Positions 24,959 to 34,003 are shown, counted from the first letter of the stretch. The stretch: DNA of 64,000 nt from Tardiphaga sp. P9-11 (GCF_008329525.1 NZ_NPKQ01000002.1:930001-994000); one strand, 5' to 3'. Notes: generated by a model from the letters alone, not told the origin. Made by a program: numbers and translations.

Positions 24959-25003
24959 ATGGCGCCTTTTCTCATGATCAACGCGGCTGCCACCGCCTCC
25001 TGA
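24959..25003 (+). pseudogene. Remnant of the 25467-type membrane gene
   Basis: A 14-codon frame, MAPFLMINAAATAS, directly behind promoter copy B. The first 21 bases match the start of the gene at 25467 (MASFLII...) at 17 positions, then the frame stops. Together with the short YciB-like gene after it, this looks like an internally deleted duplicate of the two-gene unit 25467-26662. It could instead be a leader peptide. Confidence 0.4.
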
Positions 25004-25052
25004 AGCACAACGATAAAAGTCTCATTCGACAACAAGCTCGCGGAACCACGCC

Positions 25053-25376
25053 ATGATCAACGTCCTCGCCAAGCTGGCCATAGGCTTCCTTTCCACCATT
25101 GCCTTCTTCACGACCTTTGCGGTCGCAGGAGACGTGCTGATCGCGACTGCCGTCGCCATCGCTGGCGCTGCGACACAGTTCGTTCTCGCACGAACCGCAC
25201 ATCGCAGACCGGACATGATGACCCGGACAGCAAGCTGGGGCAGCCTGGCTCTCGTGCTGGTTGTGACCGGGACCACGCTCGTCGGCATCGAACCATCCGG
25301 TGCGGCCGCCTCGGCTTCTCACGACGTTTTAACGCCGGTCAGCAATGACTGCCCGCTCTCACAACAAGACATTTGA
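25053..25376 (+). CDS. Truncated YciB/IspZ-like membrane protein
   Basis: 107 residues. The first 80 align with the first 80 of the 187-residue protein at 26099 (MINVLAKLAIGFLSTIAFF.. against MKDVFAKLGQDFFSTIVFL.., then GDVLIATAVAIAGAATQFVLAR against GDIVLATCVAIAGAVAQFIYAR). The C-terminal half with its remaining helices is absent and replaced by a short unrelated polar tail. It is probably a decayed or shortened paralogue, still with an intact reading frame. Confidence 0.65.
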   Translation: MINVLAKLAIGFLSTIAFFTTFAVAGDVLIATAVAIAGAATQFVLARTAHRRPDMMTRTASWGSLALVLVVTGTTLVGIEPSGAAASASHDVLTPVSNDCPLSQQDI

Positions 25377-25466
25377 TCGCAGAATGATGCGCAACGACGC
25401 AACGGCTTCATAAGCCGGCCCGCAACGCACCTTTAAAACGTCAAGACAGCCCGAACTGGAAACGCC

Positions 25467-26042
25467 ATGGCGTCCTTTCTCATCATTGCTCCGTTCGGTG
25501 CTTTCGCCATGCTGATGATGGTGACGTCGATCGCGATCAGCCTGTTCGCCGCAGCGGCACTGTCGCTCGGTATCGTCGCCTGGGACGTCATCCGCGGTGG
25601 CTCGCTGAAGATGCTGGCGGCAGGCTCTGTGCTGATCTTCAGTGCGCTGGGCTGCTACATCACACTGGTCGATGGCAACTGGAGCCCGATCGCTGTGCGC
25701 CTCGCCGTCGATGGCGGCGTGCTTGCCATCGCGCTGCTGTCGCTGACGTTCCGTTTTCCCTTCACGCTGCAATATGCCCGTGAGCACGTGGATGTAGAGA
25801 CATCGAAGCTGCCGGGCTTCATGAAGGCGAACTACATCATCACCTGGGCCTGGACCGGCGCCTTCGTGCTGATGCTGATCGCGGACATGCTGACGATCTA
25901 CATGCCGTCGCTGCCGCTGTGGATCGGTTTCGCGGTGGCCTTTGCTGCGCGCAATTCGGCCGTTGCCTTCACGAAATGGTACCCACAATATCGTCGCGCG
26001 AAATATGGTACAGCGAAACCGGCTGAACCGCTGAAGTTCTGA
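25467..26042 (+). CDS. Integral membrane protein, hypothetical
   Basis: 191 residues with five to six membrane segments (starting MASFLIIAPFGAFAMLMMVTS) and a basic C-terminus (WYPQYRRAKYGTAKPAEPLKF). A polar loop FPFTLQYAREHVDVETSKLPGF lies mid-protein. It precedes the YciB-like gene by 56 bases and probably shares its transcript from promoter copy B. No family firmly recognised. Confidence 0.75.
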   Translation: MASFLIIAPFGAFAMLMMVTSIAISLFAAAALSLGIVAWDVIRGGSLKMLAAGSVLIFSALGCYITLVDGNWSPIAVRLAVDGGVLAIALLSLTFRFPFTLQYAREHVDVETSKLPGFMKANYIITWAWTGAFVLMLIADMLTIYMPSLPLWIGFAVAFAARNSAVAFTKWYPQYRRAKYGTAKPAEPLKF

Positions 26043-26098
26043 TTCACTTCGCCTGCAAATTTTTGCCTGAACATCTCGACTGCCCAGGGAGCACTGTG

Positions 26099-26662
26099 AT
26101 GAAGGACGTATTCGCCAAACTCGGCCAGGATTTCTTCTCCACCATCGTCTTTCTGGTGCTCTATATCGTCACCGGCGACATCGTGCTGGCAACCTGCGTA
26201 GCGATTGCGGGCGCCGTGGCCCAATTCATCTATGCGCGCATCAAGGGCCAGAAGCTCGATGTGATGACCTATGCCAGCCTCGCGCTGGTGGTCGTGCTCG
26301 GCGGCGCGACGCTCCTCACCAAGGATCCGCGCTTCGTGCTGGCCAAGCCCAGCATCGGGCATTTTGCCATCGGCGCCATCATGCTGCGCAAGGGCTGGAT
26401 GCTGCGTTACATGCCACCCATCGTCAGCGACACAGTTCCTGAATATGTGACTGCCGCTGGCTATGCCTGGGCTGCGCTGATGTTTGTGCTCGGCGCAGGC
26501 GTCATTGCAGTGGCCATGACAGGCGATATGAAGCTGTGGGCGTTCTATGTGTCGGTCGTGGCCATCGGCGCCAAGATACTGGCTTTCGCGATCCAGTATG
26601 TCGTGTTCCGCGTGATCGTCACGCGCAAGCTTCGCGCTGCGGCCGCTGCATTGCAGACCTGA
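26099..26662 (+). CDS. YciB / intracellular septation protein A-like membrane protein
   Basis: 187 residues, five membrane segments, with the YciB hallmark KPSIGHFAIGAIMLRKGWMLRYMPP. ATG at 26099 follows AGGGAG. YciB proteins affect envelope and septal growth in enterobacteria. This copy belongs to a TetR- and oxygenase-linked group, so a specialised role is likely, perhaps a membrane response to the molecule sensed by the TetR protein (inference). Confidence 0.82.
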   Translation: MKDVFAKLGQDFFSTIVFLVLYIVTGDIVLATCVAIAGAVAQFIYARIKGQKLDVMTYASLALVVVLGGATLLTKDPRFVLAKPSIGHFAIGAIMLRKGWMLRYMPPIVSDTVPEYVTAAGYAWAALMFVLGAGVIAVAMTGDMKLWAFYVSVVAIGAKILAFAIQYVVFRVIVTRKLRAAAAALQT

Positions 26663-26665
26663 CGC

Positions 26666-27367
26666 CTAGTCATCGACGCGTAGCTGTGAACTTCGCAGAT
26701 GCGCCACACCGACATCCAGCGTCAGCCGTGGCGACGTGACCGGCGCATGGGTCGTGTCGCCCTCATACTCGGCCGTGATCCAGCGCGCCCCGTCCGCCAG
26801 CTCCGAGGTGGTGAATGACGCCCTACCGGCGCGGTCGAGCCCGACATGGGCCGCGAGAACCTGCTCACCATCGCGAAACGTTACCGCGCCTTTCGGCACG
26901 CCATCCCTGCTGGCAATCGCGGCGGTCAGCGTCACGACCGCTCCGGGCACGCTGGGATTATCCGAGGACGACACCGCCACGGCTGGCGTGCCCCGTATGA
27001 TCTCGACCACCACTGCCGACTGGCTCGGCTGCACGACGACAGGCAGATAATTCGACGTGCCCATATAATTCGCGCGGAAGCGATGTGGACCGGGCGGCAG
27101 TCGCTCCACGACCAGCGATGGATGGGACACGTCGACCCAGCCGAGCACGGTGAGCGTAGTCTCATCGACAAAGCGGACGATCCCGCCGGGAACGCCGCCA
27201 CCGCGCTCGCTCGTCACGGAGGCCGTGAGCGTCGTGCGGCCGATCGCATCGATCGATGACGCCAGCGTGGTCCGGGTCAATTCGGAGTGGACGATGGATT
27301 GGGCGCGGGCCGCAGCCGGACTTGCAAGCGCACATGCAGTGACGACGACCAGATGAAAATTGTTCAC
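26666..27367 (-). CDS. Secreted protein with two Ig-like (Big_3-type) repeats
   Basis: 233 residues: signal peptide to about residue 22, then two bacterial Ig-like domains, about 30-125 and 128-220. Each has the pattern LTASVTSERGGGVPGGIVRFVDETTLTVLGWVDV / LTAAIASRDGVPKGAVTFRDGEQVLAAHV and an ending A.YMGTSNYLPV / AEYEGDTTHAPV. Predicted exported, with adhesive or structural role by family. Stop codon four bases after that of the convergent YciB-like gene. Confidence 0.8.
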   Translation of the reverse strand: MNNFHLVVVTACALASPAAARAQSIVHSELTRTTLASSIDAIGRTTLTASVTSERGGGVPGGIVRFVDETTLTVLGWVDVSHPSLVVERLPPGPHRFRANYMGTSNYLPVVVQPSQSAVVVEIIRGTPAVAVSSSDNPSVPGAVVTLTAAIASRDGVPKGAVTFRDGEQVLAAHVGLDRAGRASFTTSELADGARWITAEYEGDTTHAPVTSPRLTLDVGVAHLRSSQLRVDD

Positions 27368-27473
27368 CTATTACGCTCCGGTTAGCAGCCCCTGGGATGA
27401 GGCGCGCGGCCGGCGAAAAGGTTCAACACAAAAGCAGGACGCGAAGAGGCCGCGTGCCGATGCGAATAATTTG

Positions 27474-27566
27474 TCAGAGATACTGGTAAAACATGATCCC
27501 GTTGACTGCGCTGGCCGCGGCCAACAACGTCACCACCGTCACATTCAGCTTCAGGGCATCCAGCAT
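27474..27566 (-). CDS. Single-helix small membrane protein (30 residues), candidate
   Basis: An ATG at 27566 preceded by GAGGCC at about 7 bases opens a 30-residue frame: MLDALKLN, then a hydrophobic helix VTVVTLLAAASAV, then NGIMFYQYL. It lies in the 398-base gap 27368-27765, which otherwise shows no gene. The size, ribosome-binding site and single transmembrane helix are typical of bacterial small membrane proteins, but conservation is unverified. Confidence 0.4.
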   Translation of the reverse strand: MLDALKLNVTVVTLLAAASAVNGIMFYQYL

Positions 27567-27765
27567 GGTGCGGCCTCGAATTCGTCTGCGGTCTGATCGC
27601 TATTGGAACAGTGCCGCCTGAGTCGTCACCGCTTTTCTTTTTCGTCTACATCCTTGCGGGTCACCGGAGAATCGAGTCTCGCGCAAAGGCCAGAATTCGG
27701 CTGATCTGCTGCAGGCCTGAGTCGCGTTTTGTCGAACCAAATCGCTGATGCCGCGACACAAAACC

Positions 27766-28740
27766 ATGACCCGAATCGCCATCCTGATCGCCGGCCTCAT
27801 CACCACCGGCACCGTATTTGCGCAATCGCTGACGCCGCCGCCAGAGACACCGGAATGGTTTGCGAGCGCCCGTGGCTTCGTGCCGCCGGACCGCATGGCC
27901 GGCCAGGCGTTTCATGTCGACATGTCCGATCCGCAGGCTCCGGTCGGATATATTGCGGTCTATCCAGCTGGCGCCAACGATCCAAAGACAGCGGCAAGCG
28001 CATTCGATGCCGGTGAGATGCTGGTCGCAAAACTCGCGCGCAGCGACGGCAAGCTGACTACACTGTCCGCCGAGCTGCGCCCGCGCGATCCTGCGCTTGG
28101 CAGCACCGGCCCGCGTGTCCTCAGCGCTGCCCGCAGCGATGCGGAATACGCAGCGCTTGACACAGAGCTACTGGCGACGCGCGCCAGGCTGCCGGACGGC
28201 ACGATGCCCTGCGATGTCCGCGCATGGTCGAACGACCGCGATCCGAACGGCCTGAATGTACGCGCCGGGCCGTCGGCGACGACGAAGGTGCTCGGCACTC
28301 TGCCTCCGCCCTACAAGTTCAGGAGCAAGAGCGAGAATGCTCCCGATGGAGGCTGGCTGACGGAATTTTCCATCATCGGCTTCAAGGATGGCTGGTTCCT
28401 GATCGAAGGCGCAACGCCGCCCGGGAAGGAATACGAAGAAGCGAGCGTCTATCCGCGCAATCATCCAAAACCCTATGGCGGCCGCGGCTGGGTCTCAGCC
28501 AGCAAGGTCGGCGCGCAGTATGCCAATGGCGACACGCGGATGGGCGGACTGTTCCAGGCGCCGCATGTGGACGCGCAGTGGACGCCGGCCAAAGGCGAAG
28601 GTGGCAGCGAGATCAGCGCCGACGGTGGCCCCAAGCGCGTTCTCGCCTGCAGCGGCTTCTGGGCACTGGTGGATAGCCACGACGGCGTGCGCGGCTGGTG
28701 GCGACGGCTGTGCTCGAGCCAGGTGACGAATTGCAGCTGA
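27766..28740 (+). CDS. Secreted SH3-domain protein
   Basis: 324 residues. Signal peptide MTRIAILIAGLITTGTVFAQ if started at ATG 27766; an ATG six codons earlier is possible. A bacterial SH3 (SH3_3) module is visible at about 170-250: DPNGLNVRAGPSATTKVLGTLPPP, then GWLTEFSIIGFKDGWFLIEG and GRGWVSASKV. Cys residues near the end suggest a disulfide. Probably binds cell wall or partner proteins in the periplasm. Its stop precedes that of the convergent DUF429 gene by two bases. Confidence 0.8.
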   Translation: MTRIAILIAGLITTGTVFAQSLTPPPETPEWFASARGFVPPDRMAGQAFHVDMSDPQAPVGYIAVYPAGANDPKTAASAFDAGEMLVAKLARSDGKLTTLSAELRPRDPALGSTGPRVLSAARSDAEYAALDTELLATRARLPDGTMPCDVRAWSNDRDPNGLNVRAGPSATTKVLGTLPPPYKFRSKSENAPDGGWLTEFSIIGFKDGWFLIEGATPPGKEYEEASVYPRNHPKPYGGRGWVSASKVGAQYANGDTRMGGLFQAPHVDAQWTPAKGEGGSEISADGGPKRVLACSGFWALVDSHDGVRGWWRRLCSSQVTNCS

Positions 28741-28741
28741 G

Positions 28742-29416
28742 CTAAAACCAGATTTGCTGTGGCACGCCCAGCGCATCGCGCGGTGCATTGCCTTCCGGCA
28801 AACAGCCCGCGCAATCGCGCGCGGCCAGCGCCACGGCGCAGGCATCGAGTACATCATCCCGCTTTGCGCCGGTCCGTGCGCGCCTGACAGTGAGCCAGTC
28901 GTCGAGATCGCTGAAGCCATTCGCCAGCAACACATGACGGCGCAACGCTAGCCCCTCCTCCGTATGTTTAGACTGCAGCGGCGCGTTGCCGTTCAGGCGG
29001 AGAAAGACGAGTTCGGGATGGGCTTCGCGGATATCGAGATCGCGCTGTTCCCGCACGAAGCCATCGACCTCCATGATCTTCCGTCCGAGATGCCAGAGCT
29101 GGCGCGAGACTTTCTTCTGTCCGCGATTGTCCGCTTCCGCATTGGCAAGATCGGGATCGCTGAACTCCTGCCACAGCCAGCGCCGGCCGCCGGAGAAGAC
29201 ACGCGATCCATGCGGACTGAGCTTTTTGCGTGCCAGCTGGTCGCAGCTGCGCGCACCGTCATCACCAAGGCCGATAGGAATATCGATCGCCGCGCGGGTA
29301 AAGCGCTGCGTCGCAAGCCAGGAGATATCGCTGATGAAATCAATGGAGCGCCGGTCGCCGTCGAGTGTGACGGCGACCCAGCCTTTGCTGAAACCATCGA
29401 GCCCGATGGCGATCAT
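28742..29416 (-). CDS. DUF429 protein (predicted RNase H-like nuclease)
   Basis: 224 residues. The DUF429 pattern is clear: MIAIGLDGFSKGWVAV (first acidic residue Asp8), RAAIDIPIGL (second), REAHPELVF and KRDDVLDACAVALAARD (late Asp pair), which together form an RNase H-like acidic site. Biological role undefined. It begins 15 bases after the fumarase stop and probably shares its transcript. Confidence 0.85.
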   Translation of the reverse strand: MIAIGLDGFSKGWVAVTLDGDRRSIDFISDISWLATQRFTRAAIDIPIGLGDDGARSCDQLARKKLSPHGSRVFSGGRRWLWQEFSDPDLANAEADNRGQKKVSRQLWHLGRKIMEVDGFVREQRDLDIREAHPELVFLRLNGNAPLQSKHTEEGLALRRHVLLANGFSDLDDWLTVRRARTGAKRDDVLDACAVALAARDCAGCLPEGNAPRDALGVPQQIWF

Positions 29417-29431
29417 CGGGCGCGCTTGATC

Positions 29432-31084
29432 CTAGCCGAGATTCAGTTCCTTGAAGAAGTCGTTGCCCTTGTCATCGATGATGATGAAGGCCGGAAAGTC
29501 GACGACGTCGATGCGCCAGATCGCTTCCATGCCGAGTTCGGGATATTCCACGACCTCGACCTTCTTGATGCAGTGTTCGGCGAGATTTGCCGCCGAACCG
29601 CCGATCGAGCCGAGATAGAAGCCGCCATGCTTCTTGCAGGCTTCGCGCACCGCGACCGCGCGGTTGCCCTTGGCGACCATCACCATGGAGCCGCCGGCCG
29701 CCTGGAACTGATCGACGAAGGAATCCATGCGGCCCGCCGTGGTCGGACCGAACGCACCGGAGGCATAACCTTCCGGAGTCTTGGCAGGACCAGCGTAATA
29801 GACCGGGTGGTTCTTGAAGTAATCCGGTAGCGGCTCGCCCTTCTCCAGGCGATCGCGCAACTTGGCATGGGCCGAGTCGCGCGCGACGATCATGGTGCCC
29901 GTCAGCGACAGGCGCGTCTTGGTCGGATAGTTCGACAGCGTCGCCAGAATGTCCTTCATCGGCTGGTTGAGATCGATCTTGACGACCTCGCCGCCGAGCG
30001 CCTGCTCCACCTGCGGCAGATATTGCGCCGGATTATGCTCGAGCTCTTCGAGATAGACGCCGTCCCTGGTGATCTTGCCGAGCACCTGACGATCCGCCGA
30101 GCACGACACACCGAGACCGATCGGCAGCGACGCGCCATGGCGCGGCAGCCGGATGACGCGAACGTCGTGGCAGAAATACTTGCCGCCGAACTGCGCACCA
30201 ACGCCGGACGACTGCGTCATCTTGAGGATTTCCTGCTCCATCTCCAGATCGCGGAAGGCGTTGCCGTCCGGCGACCCCTGCGTGGGCAGCGCGTCCAGGT
30301 AGCGCGCCGAAGCGAGCTTCACAGTCTTCATGCACAGTTCGGCCGAGGTGCCGCCGATGACGATGGCGAGGTGATACGGAGGGCACGCAGCAGTGCCCAG
30401 CGTCATGATCTTCTCTTTGAGGAAGGCGAGCAGACGATCCTTGGTCAGCACCGACGGCGTCGCCTGGAACAGGAAGCTCTTGTTGGCGGAGCCGCCGCCC
30501 TTCGCCATGAACATGAACTTGTAGGCGTCGTCGCCCTCGGCATAGATCTCGCACTGCGCCGGCATGTTGTTGGCAGTGTTCTTCTCTTCATACATCGTCA
30601 GCGGCGCGACCTGCGAATAGCGCAGGTTGCGGCGCAGATAGGCGTCGCGCGCGCCTTCGCTGAGTGCCGCCTCGTCGTCGCCGTCGGTGATGACGTTGCA
30701 GCCCTTCTTGCCCATGATGATCGCGGTGCCGGTGTCCTGGCACATCGGCAGCACGCCGCCCGCAGCGATGTTGGCATTCTTGAGGAAGTCGAAGGCGACG
30801 AACTTGTCGTTCGGCGAGGCCTCGCTGTCATCCAGGATATTGCGCAGCTGCTGCAGATGGCCCGGGCGCAGATAGTGGTTGATGTCGCCGAACGCGGCCT
30901 CGCTGAGCGCCTTCAGCGCGTCACGGGAGACCACCAGCATGTCCCTGCCCAGCACCTTCTCGACCCGCACGCCCTCGGTGGTCACCTTCTTGTAAGGCGT
31001 GGTATCCGCGCCCAGTGGGAACAGCGGAGTGTGCTTATAAGGCGGGACCGGCTTGGGCGAAGGGACGGCGACGGGAGCATTCAT
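29432..31084 (-). CDS. fumA: Fumarate hydratase, class I (iron-sulfur)
   Basis: 550 residues, standard length for the fused class I enzyme. It interconverts fumarate and malate in the TCA cycle using a [4Fe-4S] cluster. Cluster Cys candidates are in PMCQDTGTA and further conserved positions; [20 protein letters not shown] and the C-terminal [29 protein letters not shown] block are characteristic. GAGG seven bases before ATG 31084 serves as ribosome-binding site and lies inside a perfect hairpin (31089-31119). Confidence 0.96.
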   Translation of the reverse strand: MNAPVAVPSPKPVPPYKHTPLFPLGADTTPYKKVTTEGVRVEKVLGRDMLVVSRDALKALSEAAFGDINHYLRPGHLQQLRNILDDSEASPNDKFVAFDFLKNANIAAGGVLPMCQDTGTAIIMGKKGCNVITDGDDEAALSEGARDAYLRRNLRYSQVAPLTMYEEKNTANNMPAQCEIYAEGDDAYKFMFMAKGGGSANKSFLFQATPSVLTKDRLLAFLKEKIMTLGTAACPPYHLAIVIGGTSAELCMKTVKLASARYLDALPTQGSPDGNAFRDLEMEQEILKMTQSSGVGAQFGGKYFCHDVRVIRLPRHGASLPIGLGVSCSADRQVLGKITRDGVYLEELEHNPAQYLPQVEQALGGEVVKIDLNQPMKDILATLSNYPTKTRLSLTGTMIVARDSAHAKLRDRLEKGEPLPDYFKNHPVYYAGPAKTPEGYASGAFGPTTAGRMDSFVDQFQAAGGSMVMVAKGNRAVAVREACKKHGGFYLGSIGGSAANLAEHCIKKVEVVEYPELGMEAIWRIDVVDFPAFIIIDDKGNDFFKELNLG

Positions 31085-31088
31085 GGGC

Positions 31089-31119
31089 GGGCCTCAAAAA
31101 GGGAGGGAATTTGAGGCCC
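31089..31119 (-). promoter_or_regulatory. Hairpin enclosing the fumarase ribosome-binding site
   Basis: On the fumarase strand GGGCCTCAAA pairs perfectly with TTTGAGGCCC (10 bp) around an 11-base pyrimidine-rich loop. The Shine-Dalgarno GAGG is in the 3' arm and the start codon follows four bases after the stem. Folding would hide the ribosome-binding site, suggesting translational control (inference). Confidence 0.6.
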
Positions 31120-31137
31120 TTGTAGGCGGTTTCCGGA

Positions 31138-31160
31138 CTGTTTTGAAGGGTTCAAAACAG
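31138..31160. repeat. Inverted repeat in the fumarase leader region
   Basis: CTGTTTTGAA and TTCAAAACAG are perfect 10-base arms around GGG, 54 bases upstream of the fumarase start. It could be a transcription-factor site or a second leader hairpin. Confidence 0.6.
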
Positions 31161-31291
31161 GGGGGACGGATGCGCCCGGATTGCACAACGGGGACCTTCA
31201 CGCCCTTGCGGCAGCTTGGCAATCTCGACCGGCTTCCGGCATGATCCGGGCAAGCAGGTCGCCAGCACCAGAAAGACCTCCAGGAAACGCC

Positions 31292-32269
31292 ATGAGACCG
31301 TTCCGCCTCTTTGTGCTCGTTTGCGCTTTCGTGTTGCTCGCCGCTCCCGGCGGTCGCCCAGCGGCCGCTGAGGGCTATCCCGCGCGGCCGGTGAAGATTC
31401 TGGTCCCCTTCGCGCCCGGCGGAGGGACTGACCTGATCTCCCGCGCGCTGGCGGACATCATCGCCACCGACTGGAAAGCCGCCGTGGTGATCGAGAATCG
31501 GCCGGGCGGCGGCACAACCATTGCCAGTATGGCGGCGCTGGGCGCCGCACCGGACGGCTACACGATGCTGGCCGCATCCAACAGTTTCCTGGTCTCGCCG
31601 ATGATCATGCCGACCGCGCCGTATCAATGGGACCGCGACTTCACCGGTGTCTCGCTGTTCGCCGTCAGCCCGCATATCCTTGTGGTCAATCCATCGGTGC
31701 CAGCGCGCACGCTGCCGGAATTCATCGCCTGGACCAGGACCCAGAACGGCAAGGCCAGCTTCGCGTCATTCGGCAGCGGATCGTCGAACCATCTCGGCTT
31801 CGAAGTGCTCAAGCGCAAGCTCGGCATCGAGATCACTCATGTGCCCTACAAAGGCAGCGCACCGGCGATGAACGACCTCGTCGCGGGTCATGTCAACGCC
31901 ACGCTCGGCGATCTGCAAAACGTCTCCGAACAGCTCAAGGGCGGCACGCTGCGGGCCATTGCGGTGGCCAATGAAACACGGCTGCCGTCGATGCCGGATG
32001 TCCCGACGCTGAACGAACTCGGCATCACCGGCTTCACCTCAAAGTCATGGTTCGGCGCATCGGCACGCAAGGACACACCACCGGACATCGTCAAGAAATG
32101 GAGCGATGCCTTCACCAGTGCCTTGAAGATGCCGGTGGTGCAGCAGCGGCTCGGCGGTTTGGGACTGGAGCTGGTCGGCTCGACACCAGCGCAGATGCAG
32201 GTGTTTCTGGCGGAGGAAGACGCAAAAGCAGCGGCTGCAGTAAAGCTATCCGGCGCGAAGATAGAGTAG
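31292..32269 (+). CDS. Bug (TctC-like) tripartite transporter substrate-binding protein
   Basis: 325 residues. Signal peptide to about residue 25, then YPARPVKILVPFAPGGGTDLISRALADIIA, VIENRPGGGTTIASMAALGAAPDGYTML and ITHVPYKGSAPAMNDLVAGHVNATLGDL, all Bug-fold hallmarks. ATG 31292 follows CCAGGAAA. It has no permease partners adjacent and is an orphan solute receptor, divergent from fumarase. Ligand unknown; carboxylates are usual. Confidence 0.92.
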   Translation: MRPFRLFVLVCAFVLLAAPGGRPAAAEGYPARPVKILVPFAPGGGTDLISRALADIIATDWKAAVVIENRPGGGTTIASMAALGAAPDGYTMLAASNSFLVSPMIMPTAPYQWDRDFTGVSLFAVSPHILVVNPSVPARTLPEFIAWTRTQNGKASFASFGSGSSNHLGFEVLKRKLGIEITHVPYKGSAPAMNDLVAGHVNATLGDLQNVSEQLKGGTLRAIAVANETRLPSMPDVPTLNELGITGFTSKSWFGASARKDTPPDIVKKWSDAFTSALKMPVVQQRLGGLGLELVGSTPAQMQVFLAEEDAKAAAAVKLSGAKIE

Positions 32270-32416
32270 CGGGAGAGCATCCATCCGGCGCGCGTCGCGC
32301 AGGACACGGCATCAAGCGCGATACGATTCTAAAGTGCGCCCGCATACGCGATGTGGTCGAACGCGAACCTCTTGCACAACATCGCGGCACGCGCTTTGAT
32401 GAGCCGAGGGGACGTC

Positions 32417-32881
32417 ATGACATCATCATCCAAAATTCTGCCGCTTGCGCTGCTCGCCACGATCGCCGTCGCCGCTTCTCCTGCGCGCGCCGATCGCTGC
32501 GATGATCTCGCGCGTCAGCTCAAAAGCCAGATCGACGGGCTCAGCGTCGGGCGCACGGCAGCCAACGTGATTTACCTATCCCATCCGGCGGCCAAACAAT
32601 TGCGGCTTGGCTGCGCCAGCCGCAATTTCAGCAACGAGCTCTATGCGGCGTCCGCGACCCGCAAGCCGGCGCCGGCCTTCGTTAATCTCGTCGCGAGTGC
32701 GGCAGCCGTTATCTTCACGATCCCCAAGCCGGACACGGTGAAGGGCAGCACGCGATGCCTCGGCCGCATGGGGATTTTCCGCGGCGATGACGTAAAGCTC
32801 CGCTATCGCCGGCTCGACCTGCGCTGCACCCGCAACAAGACCTCGGCGAACATCACGATCTCCCGCGGCAAGGACGAATGA
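32417..32881 (+). CDS. Secreted hypothetical protein
   Basis: 154 residues with a signal peptide (ending AASPARA) and three or four Cys residues (DRCDDLA, LGCASRN, RCLGRM, LRCTRN) that may pair. GAGGGG precedes ATG 32417. Predicted periplasmic. No family recognised. Confidence 0.7.
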   Translation: MTSSSKILPLALLATIAVAASPARADRCDDLARQLKSQIDGLSVGRTAANVIYLSHPAAKQLRLGCASRNFSNELYAASATRKPAPAFVNLVASAAAVIFTIPKPDTVKGSTRCLGRMGIFRGDDVKLRYRRLDLRCTRNKTSANITISRGKDE

Positions 32882-33037
32882 GTATTTCGTTTCAATTGTA
32901 GTGAAATCCTAGACGGGGCGTTTACCACCGCATCCGATCCACCCCAATTGCCGCAAATTGCAGCGCCTGGTTTACCAAGTCCTTGTTGGCGCATGCGCCA
33001 TGGTTCGACTGCAAGTATTGGAAACAGGGAATTTGAA

Positions 33038-33208
33038 ATGAGCGTTTCAAGCGTCAGCAGCGCGCCGCCGGTCACACGGTTGACACCAGTCGAGGCGAAG
33101 CCGCCGGAGCCAAAGAAGAACGACGACAACGATAGCCGCACCGCGCCGCCCCCGCCACGCGCAGCGCTGCCGCCAGGCCAGGGCACCCGGATCGATCAGC
33201 TCGCCTGA
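33038..33208 (+). CDS. Small conserved proline-rich protein
   Basis: 56 residues, no membrane segment: MSVSSVSSAPPV, then EAKPPEPKKNDDNDSR and ending RAALPPGQGTRIDQLA. The start has AGGGA upstream. Very similar short proteins are familiar from bradyrhizobial genomes; the conserved ALPPGQGT end suggests a peptide-binding or structural motif. Probably intrinsically disordered. Confidence 0.55.
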   Translation: MSVSSVSSAPPVTRLTPVEAKPPEPKKNDDNDSRTAPPPPRAALPPGQGTRIDQLA

Positions 33209-33309
33209 GCCGACATCGTGGGACAGATCAGCCGCCGAACGGACTGACGCTCTACGTGCCACACCGCTGCCGCGAATCTGATATCGGATGCTCGGCCTAG
33301 AGGTCCTGC

Positions 33310-33984
33310 ATGATCGTTCGTCTCGTGATACGGACGCTGGTCTGGTTCGGCATGATCGGCGTGGTTTTGTTCGCTGTCGCCGGGACCTGGCAATGGCCGG
33401 CGGTGTGGTCGTTTCTGCTCTTCATGATCCTGCTCGGCCTTGGCGGCGGCCTGTGGCTGATCCTGAGCGATCCTGCGCTGTTCGAAGAACGCATGCGCCC
33501 CATGGTACAGCAGGGGCAGCCCGCAGCGGACCGCGTCTTCATAGTGGCGTTCTTTACTGTGGCACTTGTCTGGCTGATCGTCGCAGGACTGGATCAGCGC
33601 TTCGGCCTTTCGCAAATGACAATTGGCGTCCAGGTTGCGGGCACGGCACTCGCACTCACGGGAATGGCCATCTCGTTCTGGGTACTGCACGAAAACAGTT
33701 TCGCCGCACCGGTCATCAAGCTTCAACGCGACCGCGGCCAGCACGTCATCGATACCGGTCCGTATCATCTCGTGCGTCATCCCATGTATAGCGGCGCCAT
33801 CCTGTTTTTCCTCGGCACATCCCTCTGGCTTGGCTCGTGGTGGAGTGCCGCACTGACGCTGATCATGGCCGTGCTGTTCGCATGGCGCACGACGGCCGAA
33901 GAGCGTACCTTACGGGACGGTCTCCCCGGTTACACCGACTATACGACGCGCGTCCGCTATCGTCTGTGTCCGGGGCTCTGGTAA
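33310..33984 (+). CDS. Isoprenylcysteine carboxyl methyltransferase-like (ICMT/PEMT) membrane protein
   Basis: 224 residues, five to six membrane segments. The SAM-binding C-terminal motif DTGPYHLVRHPMYSGAILFFLG is present, followed by TTAEERTLRDGLPGYTDYTTRVRYRL, the usual RHPxY...EE..L pattern. It methylates an unknown membrane-associated substrate. Stands alone on the plus strand, convergent with the GST gene. Confidence 0.88.
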   Translation: MIVRLVIRTLVWFGMIGVVLFAVAGTWQWPAVWSFLLFMILLGLGGGLWLILSDPALFEERMRPMVQQGQPAADRVFIVAFFTVALVWLIVAGLDQRFGLSQMTIGVQVAGTALALTGMAISFWVLHENSFAAPVIKLQRDRGQHVIDTGPYHLVRHPMYSGAILFFLGTSLWLGSWWSAALTLIMAVLFAWRTTAEERTLRDGLPGYTDYTTRVRYRLCPGLW

Positions 33985-34003
33985 CCCCGCCACGCGAGCT
34001 GCG

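Noticed and set aside
29867-31114. 415-residue frame opposite fumarase
   Set aside because: Antisense shadow; the fumarase frame has clear family motifs throughout.
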